Shown here: piece after piece, positions 1 through 10,897 of the stretch
Position numbering within the stretch: the stretch's first letter is position 1
Layout of the letters: each line of letters begins with the position of its first letter
Assembly (NCBI GenBank): GCA_030052745.1
Contig: JANBVO010000014.1
Coordinates: 372,001 to 436,000 of the forward strand
Direction: 5' to 3'
Length of the DNA: 64,000 nt
Source of the DNA: Pleurostoma richardsiae
Taxonomy: Eukaryota; Ascomycota; Sordariomycetes; Calosphaeriales; Pleurostomataceae
Program-made: the position numbers and the translations under genes
Notes under the pieces: model-generated
Databases searched by the model: none
The model's input: the letters and a program-made list of their open reading frames with translations, nothing else
What the model was told of the DNA's origin: nothing

Positions 1-1308
1 AGGGTGGCTCTGCCGGTACTGGAATCTGCCAGGGCCATTTGATACGGCGTCAGTCGAACGGTAGACTCCATATCCGTGCTGTGGGCTGAGTCCTGATGCT
101 GGATGGACGACTTCATGCCCTAGTGGCCTCGCTCCCTCGTCGAACCACTGTAATTCGGTTTCTTCAGTGACTCTATGTCGTGCCTTCCAAAGCCTAGATG
201 AAGGTGTAGGGGTGAAGCTGTCCACCTCCCCGCTGATCTGCAGCTCATGGCCGGATAGGCCCATCTGCAAAGTATCAGATGAATGCATTGCCTGCAATAA
301 TCTGCTGCTCTCCGGTGGCTGGGGATGATATGCTGTCGTCTGATGCGTGCCAATTTCCGTGCCTCGAGCTTCATCCGTGCCAACTGTGTCTGGCAGACTC
401 CACACCTGACGCTCCCGATAGACTGTCTCTTGGATTTCCGCATCTCCACTTCGAAATCGCCTGGATTCGCTCTCGGCTGCCTTCTGACTGGAACTACTGT
501 GCCGGAAGTAGGTGGAACCTCCAGATTCATGAAGGTCCTGACTTGTCTGGGTCTGCTCGTCTTGCTCGCAGGCCTGCTGGTCCTGTGACGGAGCTTCGGC
601 TTGGGTGCCTTTCGAAGAGCTGGGTTTTTGATTTCTCTTTCTCCTAGGTTTTGACCCTGTTCTTTGCTGCTGCTCATCTTGCCCGGAAATTTGCGACTTC
701 TCATTGTAATCAAGAGCCGGGGTCACAATAGTGCTCCTGAAAGCATTGCTCGACGGTTGCAAGCTGTCCTTAGGTGCCGTCTGTGGCATAGCATGGCGAG
801 TGTACTGCTGGGTCCTGTCATTTGTAGGCCCAACATCTCTCATAACTTGGAGAAAGGCGCCAGATGAGTTGCTACTGTCCTTCAATACTCCCCTATCGGT
901 GCTTTCGTCGCCAAATTCTCGGTCCCTCATACTGGCTCCTTGTCTACTCAACTGACGCCCGACGCCCGACGACGTAGCGCTCTCATCGTCGTTATTCCTT
1001 TCCAAAGATGAATTTCTCGGCGCCACTATGGCGATGTCATTCTCGTCGGCCCTCGTAGTCATCACTTCCTCCGTAAGGACCGTGCGCGGTGAATTCCGTT
1101 GGCTCCGAAGTTGCGCGGCCGAGTTCTTCTTCTGCGTTCTCCGCCTCTCCCCGCCCGTTGCCCTCGGGACCTGTTCCATACTTCTTGCATTGTAGTCGCT
1201 TTGAAGCTTCTCGCCAGCTTCTCTCCTCGATCCTGGCTCTTGCAGGATGGCCCTACCATTGCCTTCTGTAGGACCCAATCTTTTCGGGCGATCGCCTTGA
1301 TAAGCCAT
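1..1308 (-). CDS. Partial gene, long disordered hypothetical protein (runs off left edge)
   Basis: Read on the minus strand, the ATG at 1308 (MAYQGDRPKR) opens 436 codons with no stop down to base 1, so the protein continues beyond the window. An in-frame TGA lies a few codons upstream of this ATG, which supports the start. The product is very polar, rich in Gln, Ser, Glu, Arg and Asp, with basic patches such as RRKRNQK near codon 200 and no hydrophobic segment, so it should be mostly disordered and could be nuclear or a scaffold. I do not recognise a domain. The open frame is long for non-coding DNA of this composition, and other frames in the same stretch are broken up. An intron inside it cannot be excluded. 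The function is unknown. Confidence 0.65.
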   Translation of the reverse strand, partial: MAYQGDRPKRLGPTEGNGRAILQEPGSRREAGEKLQSDYNARSMEQVPRATGGERRRTQKKNSAAQLRSQRNSPRTVLTEEVMTTRADENDIAIVAPRNSSLERNNDDESATSSGVGRQLSRQGASMRDREFGDESTDRGVLKDSSNSSGAFLQVMRDVGPTNDRTQQYTRHAMPQTAPKDSLQPSSNAFRSTIVTPALDYNEKSQISGQDEQQQRTGSKPRRKRNQKPSSSKGTQAEAPSQDQQACEQDEQTQTSQDLHESGGSTYFRHSSSSQKAAESESRRFRSGDAEIQETVYRERQVWSLPDTVGTDEARGTEIGTHQTTAYHPQPPESSRLLQAMHSSDTLQMGLSGHELQISGEVDSFTPTPSSRLWKARHRVTEETELQWFDEGARPLGHEVVHPASGLSPQHGYGVYRSTDAVSNGPGRFQYRQSHP

Positions 1309-2422
1309 AACGTGCAGTCAGTCGCCCTTCTCTTCTGAGATATCGAGACTCAATCAATGCAGATGTTGCCTCAAGGACGGTTCTGTGTTTGGGTCTGGCG
1401 ATCCTGTGGAGTAATGCTGTCTAGGGGCCCTAAGGTGCGATGATAGACGAGAAAAACGGAGGAGTAGAGCCTGAGGGGTATCACCCTTCATAGCGAAGTT
1501 GGGCCATTCTGTGCGAACGAGGCTGAAACCAAGGAGCCGCCGAACCGGACGACACGTCAGTGACAGGCGCACTGCATCAGCTGCAGTTTACACAGTGTAG
1601 ACCACACCGCCCAACACCGCCATCATCGGACTTAGCCTAGCGAGCCTCTCTTGCCACTGGGCCCGTGCTACTGGGTATGCACGCCTGAGCTGGAGCTGCT
1701 TCCGAAATGCTGTGGTGTGCGGTGATAGGCCGCGTTGATCGGATGAACCACCCACACAGCTTCAACGTGGCTTGCATCTGGTGGGGTTGGGCATCAACCT
1801 CGAGGTTTCAACAACGCCAGCAGTCCTGAAGTCCTCACCGAGCAAGAGTTTTCTCTCTTCAGCCTCATGGAAGCAGAAAGGGATGCTCTGTCCAATCTGT
1901 TTGGTGTACTGTCGGGATGTCCGGCACATGACTCCTCCGCGGTGTGGGTTGGGCAGTCATGCACGGACACGCCCATTAGGACGTACTATGACATCGCCAG
2001 GGGATGTACTTGATATTATCGAGCCCTGCCACTAAGATCGTTCTCCACGAGGACCTCAAGTATGCTTTGAAAGCTATCTATGCATTTGAAAGCTGGCTAA
2101 GATCAGTCAAAAAGCTGGATAATGTCTACATTACCTATAAGTTCAATTGTTCTTTCCATCGCCTGTGTCCTGATACGTCAGCCTAACAGCTTGGCAAAAT
2201 TCCTGCCCAGTGCTGGCATCCTGCAGCGTTTCCCAGAGGATGGAAAGAATCGACCACATCGTCCAGCAACGGTAAGCCCACAATGAATAGCATGCATTTC
2301 GTTCCAACGAGTCTGTTCTTGTCGATCTAGGTTTCCCATGCAGGTCTAGCAACGAATTCCAGCAGGAGTTAAGTCCGACCTCTTCCTGTGAATAACCCAG
2401 CACGAAATTATCGGTTTGATAC
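1309..2422. other. Intergenic, no gene seen
   Basis: This is the upstream region of the left-edge gene and the downstream region of the alpha/beta hydrolase gene. Only short frames without family resemblance are present. I see no repeat or RNA gene. Confidence 0.5.
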
Positions 2423-3532
2423 TCAATTCTCTAGAAAGTCCCTAATTCTCGCGATGACCTCGTCGTTCTTCTCTAAGTGGACGCTATGATTCGCGTTCTT
2501 CACAACGAATAATTCAGCTTGCGGTATTTTTGTAGCAATGAACTTCGAGTTTTCTGGAAGAAAGTCAGCCCGTGTCTGATGGCGTGGGTGAAGGGGAAAA
2601 TCATATCTCATACCTGGCGGACAGATCCAATCCTTGTCCCCGACTATTACTAAAGTCTTTGCCTTGATCCTTGGTAGATCTTGTCGGTAATCAAAATACT
2701 TTTCCTTCTCCGAGTACAGATCGTCTACAATGCCGATGTGAGAGACCATATCAAAGCTTAAGTCAATATAGACAGGAATGATCAGAAATGACTCACTATG
2801 CGACTTGGCGTTGTAGACATTGTCGAGACAGCTCCTCAAAGCTGCATTCGCATCGAAAGCCTCGCTGTACAAAGGGGACATTGCAAGATGAACAAGTCGA
2901 AACTCCAGGTCGCTTTCAAAAGCGCCGAAGACCTTGTTCCTCAGCATTTCGACCGAGAAGCTGGGGGCTTTGTGCAACCGCTGTTCAAGGACTCTGATGG
3001 CATCTTCTTCCTCTAGATCGTAACTAGCATGTCAGGGCCGAGCTTACCATAGTGAAAGGGAACGATAGGTCTTTAGCTCACGGTGATAGCTGGGCGCAGT
3101 ACCACGGAGAATCAAGTACCGAACCTTGTCGGCGTACTTGATGGCGTAGTGTTGAGCCAAAAACCCTCCAAAGCTTCCTCCACAGATGATCGCTTTCTCA
3201 TCATCGCTTGAAAAGTGTCTTCGAACCTCTTCAATGTCGTCGACGATCTGTTCGAAAGTATACGGCTCGGTTGAGGAACTCTGCCCGTGACCGCGGTAGT
3301 CAAAAGACAACACGCGGTACTGGTCATCCAGAGGATTGTAAGTCCTGAAGTCTGATTTGTGGTTTCCTGGTGCAGGTCAGTAACCCGCTCGTCGAGCATG
3401 GCCGCTCCTAGAGAAGCATTCTATCTCACCCATGCCTCGCCCTCCATGGAGCGTTATGAACAGTGGAGCGTCTTTAGGCCCCGATATTCGGTAAGCCAAG
3501 CGGGCGCCGTTGATACCGACGTAGTCAACCAT
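2423..3532 (-). CDS. Alpha/beta hydrolase, proline iminopeptidase-like
   Basis: Five exons on the minus strand (3532-3430, 3366-3082, 3012-2797, 2724-2614, 2553-2423) sum to 846 nt and give 281 residues starting MVDYVGINGARLAYR. The fold signature is complete. The oxyanion motif LHGGRGMG is at about residues 28-35, the strand motif SFDYRGHGQS is near 55-64, the nucleophile elbow GGSFGG has Ser99, the acid is in VGDKDWICPP (Asp231/233), and the histidine is in NANHSVH (His261). HGG(R/P)G with GGSFGG is the pattern of the prolyl aminopeptidase-like group. No signal peptide is visible, so it is probably cytosolic. Actual peptidase activity is not shown, because many fungal members hydrolyse esters or lactones. 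The first exon would be missed if the open frame beginning near 3651 were used. It lies divergent to the MFS permease gene, with which it shares a 0.6 kb promoter. Confidence 0.85.
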
Positions 3533-4156
3533 CTTACCACCAGCTTACAACGCCTCTCGGTATCGTGTCTCAAGACGTCGCCGGGTTCAAATAAAAGTCT
3601 CCCCTTAGTCGCTTCCCCCGTCTCCTGATCTATATATGCATACTGCACCAATTACTTTCGCTAGCTATTAGGGTGAACTTCGAAGCCACGAGACTTGCGG
3701 GGTGGCCACCGATCATGAATCCGGAGACAAAACCGGGCCTTATCGTGTTTGCGCGCCCCATTGGATGTGCCGGGCGGGACCCGAAGGAGGGCGTCTGGGG
3801 CTGTCGGGCGTGAGCCGACAGGCATATCCAATTAGGTAACTTTTCAAAGCATGTTCATCGGGCTATTGCCCGACTCCTAGTCGAGATAGGCAAGGCGAGG
3901 TAGTTTGCGTGCTCATGCCCTTGAAGTTCGCAATCAATTGATTGGAGCGAGCAAAAGGCTGGCCGCAGCTGATAACGATGGTACATACTCCCGTACATAA
4001 ATTGAGATGCCTGTCACGCCCATGAGTTCAGGGAATTTTCGAGGATATCAGATGGGATTCTCACCGCCTCGCCTCTCTCGTCGCTGGTGACCCAATACCA
4101 TACCTTTCGTTACCCGGTAGCGAATCTGAAGAACTCGCCTCCAACGCCAGGAAAGG
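3533..4156. promoter_or_regulatory. Shared divergent promoter of hydrolase and permease genes
   Basis: These 624 bases separate two outward-transcribed genes and contain no coding frame of note. They hold the inverted repeat at 3801-3821 listed separately. Co-regulation of the two genes is inferred from the head-to-head layout only. Confidence 0.5.
3801..3821. promoter_or_regulatory. Inverted repeat CTGTCGG-N7-CCGACAG, candidate Zn2Cys6 binding site
   Basis: Two perfect 7-bp arms flank a 7-base spacer. The core reads CGG-N7-CCG, the inverted CGG-half-site layout bound by many fungal Zn2Cys6 factors. It sits between the divergent hydrolase and permease genes, about 270 bp from one start codon and 340 bp from the other. 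Its role is inference. Confidence 0.4.
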
Positions 4157-5730
4157 ATGGCGACGTCTAGTACAATCAGCCCGGCGGCCATCGGCGATAT
4201 CAGCCCAGCGGATGAGAAGCACTCCGTATACGTGGATGAGAAGCCGGTGCAACCGCCCCAACAGCCCGGGGCCTCGCGCTGGTTCCACTGGCACGAGCCC
4301 AACACCAGCAAGGAAGAGAAGAGGCTCATCTTCAAGCTTGACTGGTTCCTGCTCTCGTATTCCTGTCTTTGCTTCTTCATTAAGTGGCTTGACAGCAGCA
4401 ACATCACCAATGCCTACGTCTCGGGCATGTCCGAAGACCTGGGCTTCGGGCCGGGCAACGAGCTGAGCTGGATGAACACCTTCTTCAACTGCGGCAACCT
4501 CATCGGCGCCCCTTTCGCCAACCTCGTGATCACCGTCGTGCGCCCCCGCTACTGGCTCCCGTCCTGCCTCATGATCTGGAGCTTCTTCGTCCTGGGCATG
4601 TACAAGTGCGACACGGCCGGCCAGTTCTATGCACTGCGCTTCTGCTGCGGCCTGTTCGAGTCGGCTGCCTGGCCTGGCATCCAGTGGACACTGGGGTGCT
4701 GGTACCGCAAGAGCGAGCTGGCCAGGCGGTCGTCCCTCTTCGTCGTCAGCGGCGTTCTGGGTCAGATGTTTTCTGGCTACCTCCAGTCCGCCCTCTTCAG
4801 TGGCATGCATGGCAAGGGTGGCCTCGCCGCGTGGAGGTGGCTATTCATCTTCGACTTCCTCCTCTCTATCCCCGTTGCCATATATGGATTCGTACGTTCA
4901 GTCTACTACTGTATTTTGGAACCTGTTTGAAACCCTATGCTGACACGATACAATAGTTCTGTTTCCCAGACACTCCCGAGAAGACCACTGCTTTCTACCT
5001 CAATGAATGGGAGCGTCACCGCGCCTGCGAGCGCATCGAGGAGGAGGGCCGCAAGCCCGTCGGCAAGATGGACTGGACGGTGGCCAAGCGCATCGCGACA
5101 TCATGGCAGGTGTACGCCTTCGCCGCCGCGTACTCGCTGTGGACACTCACTATCGGCTCGTACGTGATGCAGTACTTCACGCTGTACCTCAAGTCGACGC
5201 ACCGCTACACCACTCCGCAGGTAAACAACATCCCCACCTCGATCGGCGCCGTCAACTTCTTCTTCATGATCTCCTCGGGCTATGCTGCTGACAAGATCGG
5301 CCGGCGCGGCCCTGTCTGCATCGCCATTGGCGCCCTCCTGGCCTTCTGCTACATCGTCCTTACGGTCTGGGACGTGCCTCACCGCCTCAAGATGGCCGTC
5401 TTCATCCTGTGCGGCTGCTACGGCTCCTACACGCCGCTGCTGGCTGGGTGGGTCAACGAGGCCTGCGGCGGCGACCAGCAGAAGCGCGCCTTCATCCTCG
5501 GCTTCATGACGTCGGTAGGCGGCGCCGTCGTTATCCCCTTCCAGCAGTACCAGTTCCCCAGCTCCCAGGCGCCGCATTTTTCACAGACGCACGGCTGGCC
5601 CAGCGGCCTGGCCTTCGTCGTCGCCCTGGCGCTGTGGACCGGACTGGGGATTCCGGCCTTGCAGAGATGGTCGGAACGTAGGGTCAAGGTCGGCGAGGAA
5701 GAGGAGGAGGGGGCTGTCCGGTACGACTAG
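4157..5730 (+). CDS. MFS permease, anion:cation symporter (Dal5/allantoate-pantothenate type)
   Basis: Two exons (4157-4891, 4957-5730) with a 65-nt phase-0 intron encode 502 residues. The N-terminal 60 residues are polar and cytosolic, followed by KLDWFLLSYSCLCFFIKWLD, the hallmark first membrane segment of the ACS (Dal5-like) family. Further segments include MNTFFNCGNLIGAPFANL, the motif RFCCGLFESAAWPGIQW and, after a charged central loop (PEKTTAFYLNEWER), the C-terminal half with GYAADKIGRRGP. Twelve membrane spans are expected. The family imports small organic acids and vitamins or nitrogen compounds (allantoate, nicotinate, pantothenate) across the plasma membrane. The substrate cannot be read from sequence. 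The C-terminus is short and acidic (EEEEEG). The divergent hydrolase gene could process the imported compound, which is inference. Confidence 0.9.
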
Positions 5731-6456
5731 AATTGGGGAACACGTCGAGCATGTTGAGACTCCGCTTGCCAAGATGATTTCACGAATGCTGAACGTAGAC
5801 ATTGTTATTAGCAAAACATCGCTAGTGAATTGTGATCTAAATTGCATGACGAACTTGACAAGAGTTCGGTGTTACGGCTAGGATACGCTATCTTGTCACG
5901 TTCCTAGCGGGGACGACAGCCTGTTGAGCTCACCAGAAATACCATCAATGGGGTTTCAGAAGTAGTTCTAGTGTCAATGCTGCCCCAGACTATCCAAGAC
6001 GTAGTATGGTGCACCTTCGCTATCGCTCTTCGGTATCTGCGGAGGGATACATCTATGTGTCTACCGGGATGACAACTATGACAATACTGCAGAGATCTCT
6101 CTTGTGGCACGTACAACGGGAGCATTATTACCATCTATGCTGCTTTGGCAGCCCGTGGGGTGCAGAGACACTGCTTATATCTCAAGTCTTTAACTTGACA
6201 ATGTTGTTGTCTTACTCCCGAGCTAGCAGGAGTCGGCAATGAAGTAAACTGAATCACCTCACTCGGAAACTCTTCGCCTGCGCCGATCTTAGTCTTGCGT
6301 AAGCGTCAAAATATGGCTGCAGGGCCTGACTAGAGACGCACTGCCTGCATTTCGGATACACTAATTTTGAATCTCTTTGTTTACACCATGACAGACAGAT
6401 TTAAACCTGCCGATATATATCCTCACAGTAGGCAGCGAGACGGCATGGAGATGCTA
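5731..6456. other. Intergenic, no gene seen
   Basis: This is the region between the 3' ends of the permease and the SnoaL-like gene, which are convergent. It has only short unconvincing frames on both strands and no repeats. Confidence 0.5.
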
Positions 6457-6954
6457 TTAGAAGACCTTGGACATGAGACTCTGAAACAGCGAGTAGAACC
6501 TCACCAGAAGGCTCATGTCCACGTACGTCCTCTCCAGCCTCAGCGACTGCAGGAACCAATCGCCGTCCTTCAGCACCCACGTCTCGTAGTAGTACCCGCC
6601 ACCCCTAAGCCAAATCAGTCCTGCTGTCCACCGAGCGAGAAGCTGGTCCTCCATGGGCCAGATCGCCTGCACCTCTGCCGGGCCGGTCATCTCCAGGTCG
6701 CCGGGCCCGACGTTGTGGAGCGTGTCTGCCGGGGCCAGGAGTTTGCGAAAAAAGTCCCCGAACGCTTGGGGGGTGGAGAACGCCAGGTGCTTCCAGCCGA
6801 CTTTGGTGACCGAGCCGTTGGTCTCGTGGAAGCTGAACTTGGCGTCGGGGAGGGCGAGGCGCTCGACGCTGGCCCAATTCTTGGTGTCGACGAACCGGCA
6901 GTACTGGGATTTCTTGCGGCGGATGGTCTCGGCGACTTCAGGTGGGATTGCCAT
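6457..6954 (-). CDS. SnoaL-like / NTF2-fold small protein
   Basis: A single exon of 165 residues starts at the ATG MAIPPEVAETIRRKK. The pattern is an N-terminal helix with KSQYCRFVDTKNW, then LPDAKFSF, GPGDLEMTGPAEVQAIWPMED and a C-terminal beta sheet GGGYYYETWVLKDGDW. This matches the SnoaL-like NTF2 fold found in fungal dehydratases, cyclases and many uncharacterised proteins. Conserved features are the WASVERLALPDA turn and the terminal WxLKDGxWxxxSLRLER. The family uses a cone-shaped pocket. The reaction here is unknown, and nearby genes give no pathway. No signal peptide is present. A further 5' exon is possible but not required. Confidence 0.75.
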   Translation of the reverse strand: MAIPPEVAETIRRKKSQYCRFVDTKNWASVERLALPDAKFSFHETNGSVTKVGWKHLAFSTPQAFGDFFRKLLAPADTLHNVGPGDLEMTGPAEVQAIWPMEDQLLARWTAGLIWLRGGGYYYETWVLKDGDWFLQSLRLERTYVDMSLLVRFYSLFQSLMSKVF

Positions 6955-7467
6955 CTTCAAGAGTTAAACCGTATACGGTACCACGTTGCGCTAGTCGTGA
7001 GGCTTTGGATGTTACTATTCAATCACCTCGGTGTTGATCGTGACTTGGATGCGGAAGCATTCTGAGCTAAGACTGTCATCAATCGAGCCACCGGGATCTC
7101 GGAAGAATTTGGAGGTCACATTGAGGAGGAGTCGGGCCAAATTGGTTCCGCTCCCGTCATAAGCAACGTGAAGTGCAGGGGGAGAGCAACCCTTGTTGAT
7201 CTTCTCTGTGGTGATAAATTTCTTCTGACCCCTCGAACGACGCAAAAACCAAGACAGCGCTTATTCCCTGGCTCTAGCTCTATCGGATCCATTTCCGAAA
7301 GACAGAAAATGCTTATGCCATCGCTACATGCGGCCTCGCAAGGCACCTGGACACGTGCTATGTATGATACATGAAGAAAAGCCGAGAGACAACAGGCATG
7401 GGCCCGGGAGGGTATCCGAGCACCACCCAGTTCTTGCAGCCCTGTCTTTATCTTACACCAACTACCG
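6955..7467. other. Intergenic, no gene seen
   Basis: This spacer of about 0.5 kb lies between the 3' end of the GDP-mannose transporter gene and the start of the SnoaL-like gene, which are transcribed in the same direction. Nothing recognisable was seen. Confidence 0.45.
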
Positions 7468-8846
7468 TCAAGAGTTAGCGGCGTCCTTGCTCCTCTCGAA
7501 GCTGGCGCTCATGACCGGCTGGTTCGTTGTGGGCAATGCCGGCTTGGGCTCCGAGAGCCGCACCTTCCCGATCGCGTACACAATGCCGCTGATGAAACCG
7601 ACGAAGATGGCGGAGACACTCCCGAAGGTGATGGGCGCGTCGAAGAAGATGAGGCCGCTGACGGCGATGGGCAGCTTGTTCAGGGCGCCGACCATGGAGT
7701 AGGTCGTGGACGACGTGACGCGGATGCACCAGGCGGAGCAGTAGGAGATGAAGATGGCGCCGACTCCCGAGTAGATCATGCTGATGATGAGGCGGCTGCG
7801 CGACTCCTCGGGGAAGTTCCTGCTCAGGTTCTCGGCCGACCAGTCCTCAACCAGCAGGGAGCCGATGACGAGCACGGGGATGCTCAGGAAGTTGTTATAG
7901 AACATCGCTATCACGGTGTCAGCATCTGCGTTTTCGCACTGAGGCGGTCAGGAACACCTACTATCCCAGTCCGTGAAGTGCATCGTCTTGATGACCCTCC
8001 GCATGCCGAGGACGAAGGAGGCGGAGCAGAAGACGTTCGCACCCATCCAGGCATAGCCCGCATTGAGCGTCGAGATGGCCGTGTGCGGCGCGTCGGAATG
8101 CATGCCGTCAACGGCGGCCTGGATATCGGCCCAGGCGGCGATGACGGAACTGACGACCATCAGGCCGAAGGACAGGAGGATCAGGGACGTCACCCTCCCA
8201 CCGAACCAGAGCACGTCTCCGTAGGCGATGACAATAATGGTCAGGTTCTTGAAGATGGTGTACACTGGCACCGAGAGGAACTGGAGAGCCTTGTTTCCTG
8301 TGTAGATCTGGGCCACCAGGAGGAACGCGATGGGAAACCCTACAAAGGAGTCAGTAATGCCGGATCAGCTGGAAAGCTCTTTGGGCGGGGACGCACATCT
8401 CCGGGCCTTGTCCTTTGCGAACGGCGCCAGAGTCTTGATCAGTCCTAGCTGCTTGCACGCCTCTATTGCGATGATGCACACGATAGACTAAGATAGGTTG
8501 GTCAGTGCACGCTGAGGTGTGGAAAAGGGGGGCTGAAGAGGCAGTCAAAGCCGCATACTTGAATAGCAAGGTAGAGGAAGTGCAGGTTCCATGAGGTGCC
8601 AGAAACGACATATTTGTTGATGAGGGTCATGCTGATCGAAGACATGCAGTATGCCACGATGGACGCGCCGGGGCTGTGCTCGATCTTGGACAGCGGGTTG
8701 GCCGGGCCGCCATGAGAGTGAGAGTGCCGCTGCGAGAGCGAGCGGGAGCGGCCCTCCGGAAGGAACGAGTCCTTCTCTGTCTCGGCGCCGGCGTCACCTT
8801 CGGGCATCCGGACGACATAGTCGTCGGTCTTCTTGGTGTCCGACAT
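7468..8846 (-). CDS. vrg4: Golgi GDP-mannose transporter
   Basis: Four exons (8846-8559, 8487-8397, 8339-7962, 7925-7468) total 1215 nt and encode 404 residues from [18 protein letters not shown]. The upstream in-frame codons contain no ATG, so this start is firm. The first 55 residues are cytosolic and Ser/Arg/His-rich. About ten membrane spans of the drug/metabolite transporter superfamily follow, including [32 protein letters not shown] and [13 protein letters not shown]. The diagnostic nucleotide-sugar motif GALNK occurs in [15 protein letters not shown], followed by [18 protein letters not shown]. The protein imports GDP-mannose into the Golgi for mannan and glycoprotein mannosylation in exchange for GMP, and is normally essential in fungi. 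A (TC)n tract lies in its leader. The C-terminal tail is polar. Confidence 0.93.
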
Positions 8847-8974
8847 CCTCCGGGCAGCGGCGGGATAGGCGGGAAACGAGCGACTGAGCAAGTGATCACA
8901 AGATCACACGACGAAGAGCCAGAGAGATGACCGTCGGAAATGACGAAATGCGTTCCCCAATCGTATCTATCAAG

Positions 8975-8976
<2 letters not shown>

Positions 8977-9017
<41 letters not shown>
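8977..9017. repeat. (TC)n microsatellite
   Basis: An uninterrupted TC dinucleotide run of 41 bases. It reads as (GA)n in the sense of vrg4 and lies about 130-170 bp upstream of its start codon, so it is probably in the leader or core promoter. Such tracts are length-variable. Confidence 0.95.
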
Positions 9018-9018
<1 letters not shown>

Positions 9019-9021
9019 AGA

Positions 9022-9052
9022 AGAATGAAGCGAACGAAGCGAATGAAGCGAA
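9022..9052. repeat. Short tandem repeat, 9-bp unit (GAATGAAGC-like)
   Basis: About three imperfect copies of a 9-base unit with the core GAAGCGAA occur directly after the TC tract, upstream of vrg4. Confidence 0.7.
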
Positions 9053-9239
9053 AGTTGTTGAAGTCGTGAACTGAGCCGCAGGGACCACGTAGGGACGCGT
9101 GTCAGGATCGCGATGAGGAAAAACGAGATCCAGGGGGTGAAGCTGAAATTGGGGGCGGGGCCTCGTACAAGCCGTTGCTTCCCGCCGCTAACTGAAACAA
9201 GCCTCTGGAAAAGGGGGCCCCTCGATGCTGAATACGACG

Positions 9240-10185
9240 CTAGCTAGGTACATGTGATCCTTCCTCAATCAGCGTCTGAAAGCGGCCCATGTATTGCCGC
9301 CAAAGTACCTCCTTAGCATCACCCACCCCCCACCCCCGAAGGACTTCAACAGCGTCCAGATCCTCCTTCATATGCGCCGCGCTCTTCGTCCCGTTCACGA
9401 TCCTCACCGATCCAGGCAGATGCAAGACGCACAGATACAGCGCCGCCTGTCTGCTCACCCCGAGTTCAGCCGCAGCCTCACCTATGAGTTCTGACTCCAG
9501 CAGTGCCGCATTGCTCCCCTTCAGGACTTTGTGCGCCTGAAACACGATGCGCTTCTCCGCGCAGAAGCGGCGCACTTCCGGCTCAAATGCGGTCTCCTTG
9601 TGGAAGCGTGCCTGAACCACGGCGGGCTTGACGTCCACAGCCTCGTAGAGCTGCTTGAGCTTCGCAAACGGCACGTTGCAGATGCCTAGGGCGCGGATAC
9701 GAGACGGCACGTACTGCTCGAAGACACGCCAAGCCTGTACGGTGTCTTGTAGGTCGGGGTACGGCGAGTGGAGGAGCAGCGCATCTAGGTAGCTGGTATC
9801 CTCAGCCTCCTCGTGGCGGAGGTTGTGCAGCGAGTTCTGGATCGACAGATGCACTTGTTCTTCCAGGGGTGCGTCTAGGGGATACGCTGTATTGGATGGG
9901 TCCTGCGCTTCAGGGCGGGAGAACTTAGTCTGGATCTGCGTTTAATTAGTGGCTGTCCGGCTCCTCGGCTCCAATGCGAAAATGGTGGAGGCTCACGCAG
10001 ATGTCCGCACGGTTATGAAGCTGCCCAGTGGCGAAGGCTTGGCGGATGGCCTCCCCAACAAGCTCTTCGCGGTAGGGCTTGGGCTGACCGGCCGTGTCAA
10101 AACTGGTAAACCCATGCTTTATCGCCTGAGATACAAAGACTGCTGTGTCCTCCCTCTTCCACGCAGTTCCATAGATGAAAGACAT
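9240..10185 (-). CDS. Aldo/keto reductase
   Basis: Exon 10185-9997 joins exon 9935-9240 through a phase-0 intron (GTGAGC...GCAG), giving 294 residues from MSFIYGTAWK. AKR landmarks are the early strand IYGTAWK, the catalytic block FDTAGQPKPYREE (Asp and Tyr), IQTKFSRPEAQDP (Lys) and LLLHSPYPD (His). RALGICNVPFAKLKQL, KPAVVQARFH and VSRQAALYLCVLHL follow, with the cofactor end VNGTKSAAHMKEDLDA. This is the NADPH-dependent oxidoreductase fold. The substrate is unknown. The frame stays open upstream of the ATG (EPPEQVGRSFA) to a possible acceptor near 10262, so a 5' exon may exist and the true N-terminus may be longer. No targeting signal is seen. Confidence 0.8.
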
Positions 10186-10897
10186 TGCGAAGCTCCGGCC
10201 AACCTGTTCCGGGGGCTCTACGGAGTTCTTGGTCAGGCTTGGCTTGGAATGCGGGTAGGTCTACATCCAGATCTTGACAATTTAAAGGCTCCAGGCATGC
10301 ACCGCTCAATCAGGCAGGTGGGAAAGTCGATCGCTGTGATGTCCCTGTATGCTTTCGCTTTGTCGGTGCCTGGACTTCCGGGTACAACGCGGGTGTAACG
10401 AAGATACAGAGTTAGATCCTCTTCAGATATTGTAAGAGATGATGCAAGCATCTCCAAGTTGCGCGACGCCTGAACTGGAGCTATTTGAAGAGGGAAAATA
10501 CGAGGTCGACGGAGACATAACAGTATGACGGGCAAGGCCTGACCTATTATATGAACTACGCAACTTTCGCCCAGCAATTTAGTACAAAGCAACTTAGAGG
10601 TTCTTCTAGGTATCGTACGGGGGAAACTTGAAGTGACATCTGTATCGGCCTCCATCAGCATTTCTTGACCTACAATAGAGAAAGCTAGAGCGATATAAGG
10701 CCACCTCGATTACCGTCATTAAATTCATTCTCTCGAGATCATGTTTGCCTCAGATATTATTGTAATCTCAAGTTAAATAGGCGGAGAATTCATGTTTTCT
10801 AATGGTATAGAAATTGTTGTTTTCATCATGTCTGCATTTGGGTGATAGAAGTCTAGATAGAATCGAGACTGAGAGAACACTTGGGGAGAAGCCGATC
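10186..10897. other. Intergenic, possible 5' exon of the aldo/keto reductase
   Basis: The first 80 bases remain open in the frame of the aldo/keto reductase. The rest is AT-richer and shows no gene on either strand. Confidence 0.4.

Larger units (their letters stand above)
8847..9239. other. Promoter and leader region of the GDP-mannose transporter gene
   Basis: No gene is seen. The stretch carries a (TC)n microsatellite and a short GAAGCGAAT-type tandem repeat, and lies between the start of vrg4 and the 3' end of the aldo/keto reductase gene. Confidence 0.5.

Noticed and set aside
120-713. 197-codon frame on the minus strand with CGVCQ...CRQC
   Set aside because: It begins at a non-ATG codon and is out of frame with the longer 436-codon frame that covers the same strand. 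The paired cysteines are coincidental.
4061-4810. 249-codon frame on the minus strand
   Set aside because: It is antisense to the first exon of the MFS permease.
8977-9052. Possible CRISPR-like or satellite array
   Set aside because: It is a simple TC microsatellite plus a 9-bp tandem repeat, with no spacer structure.
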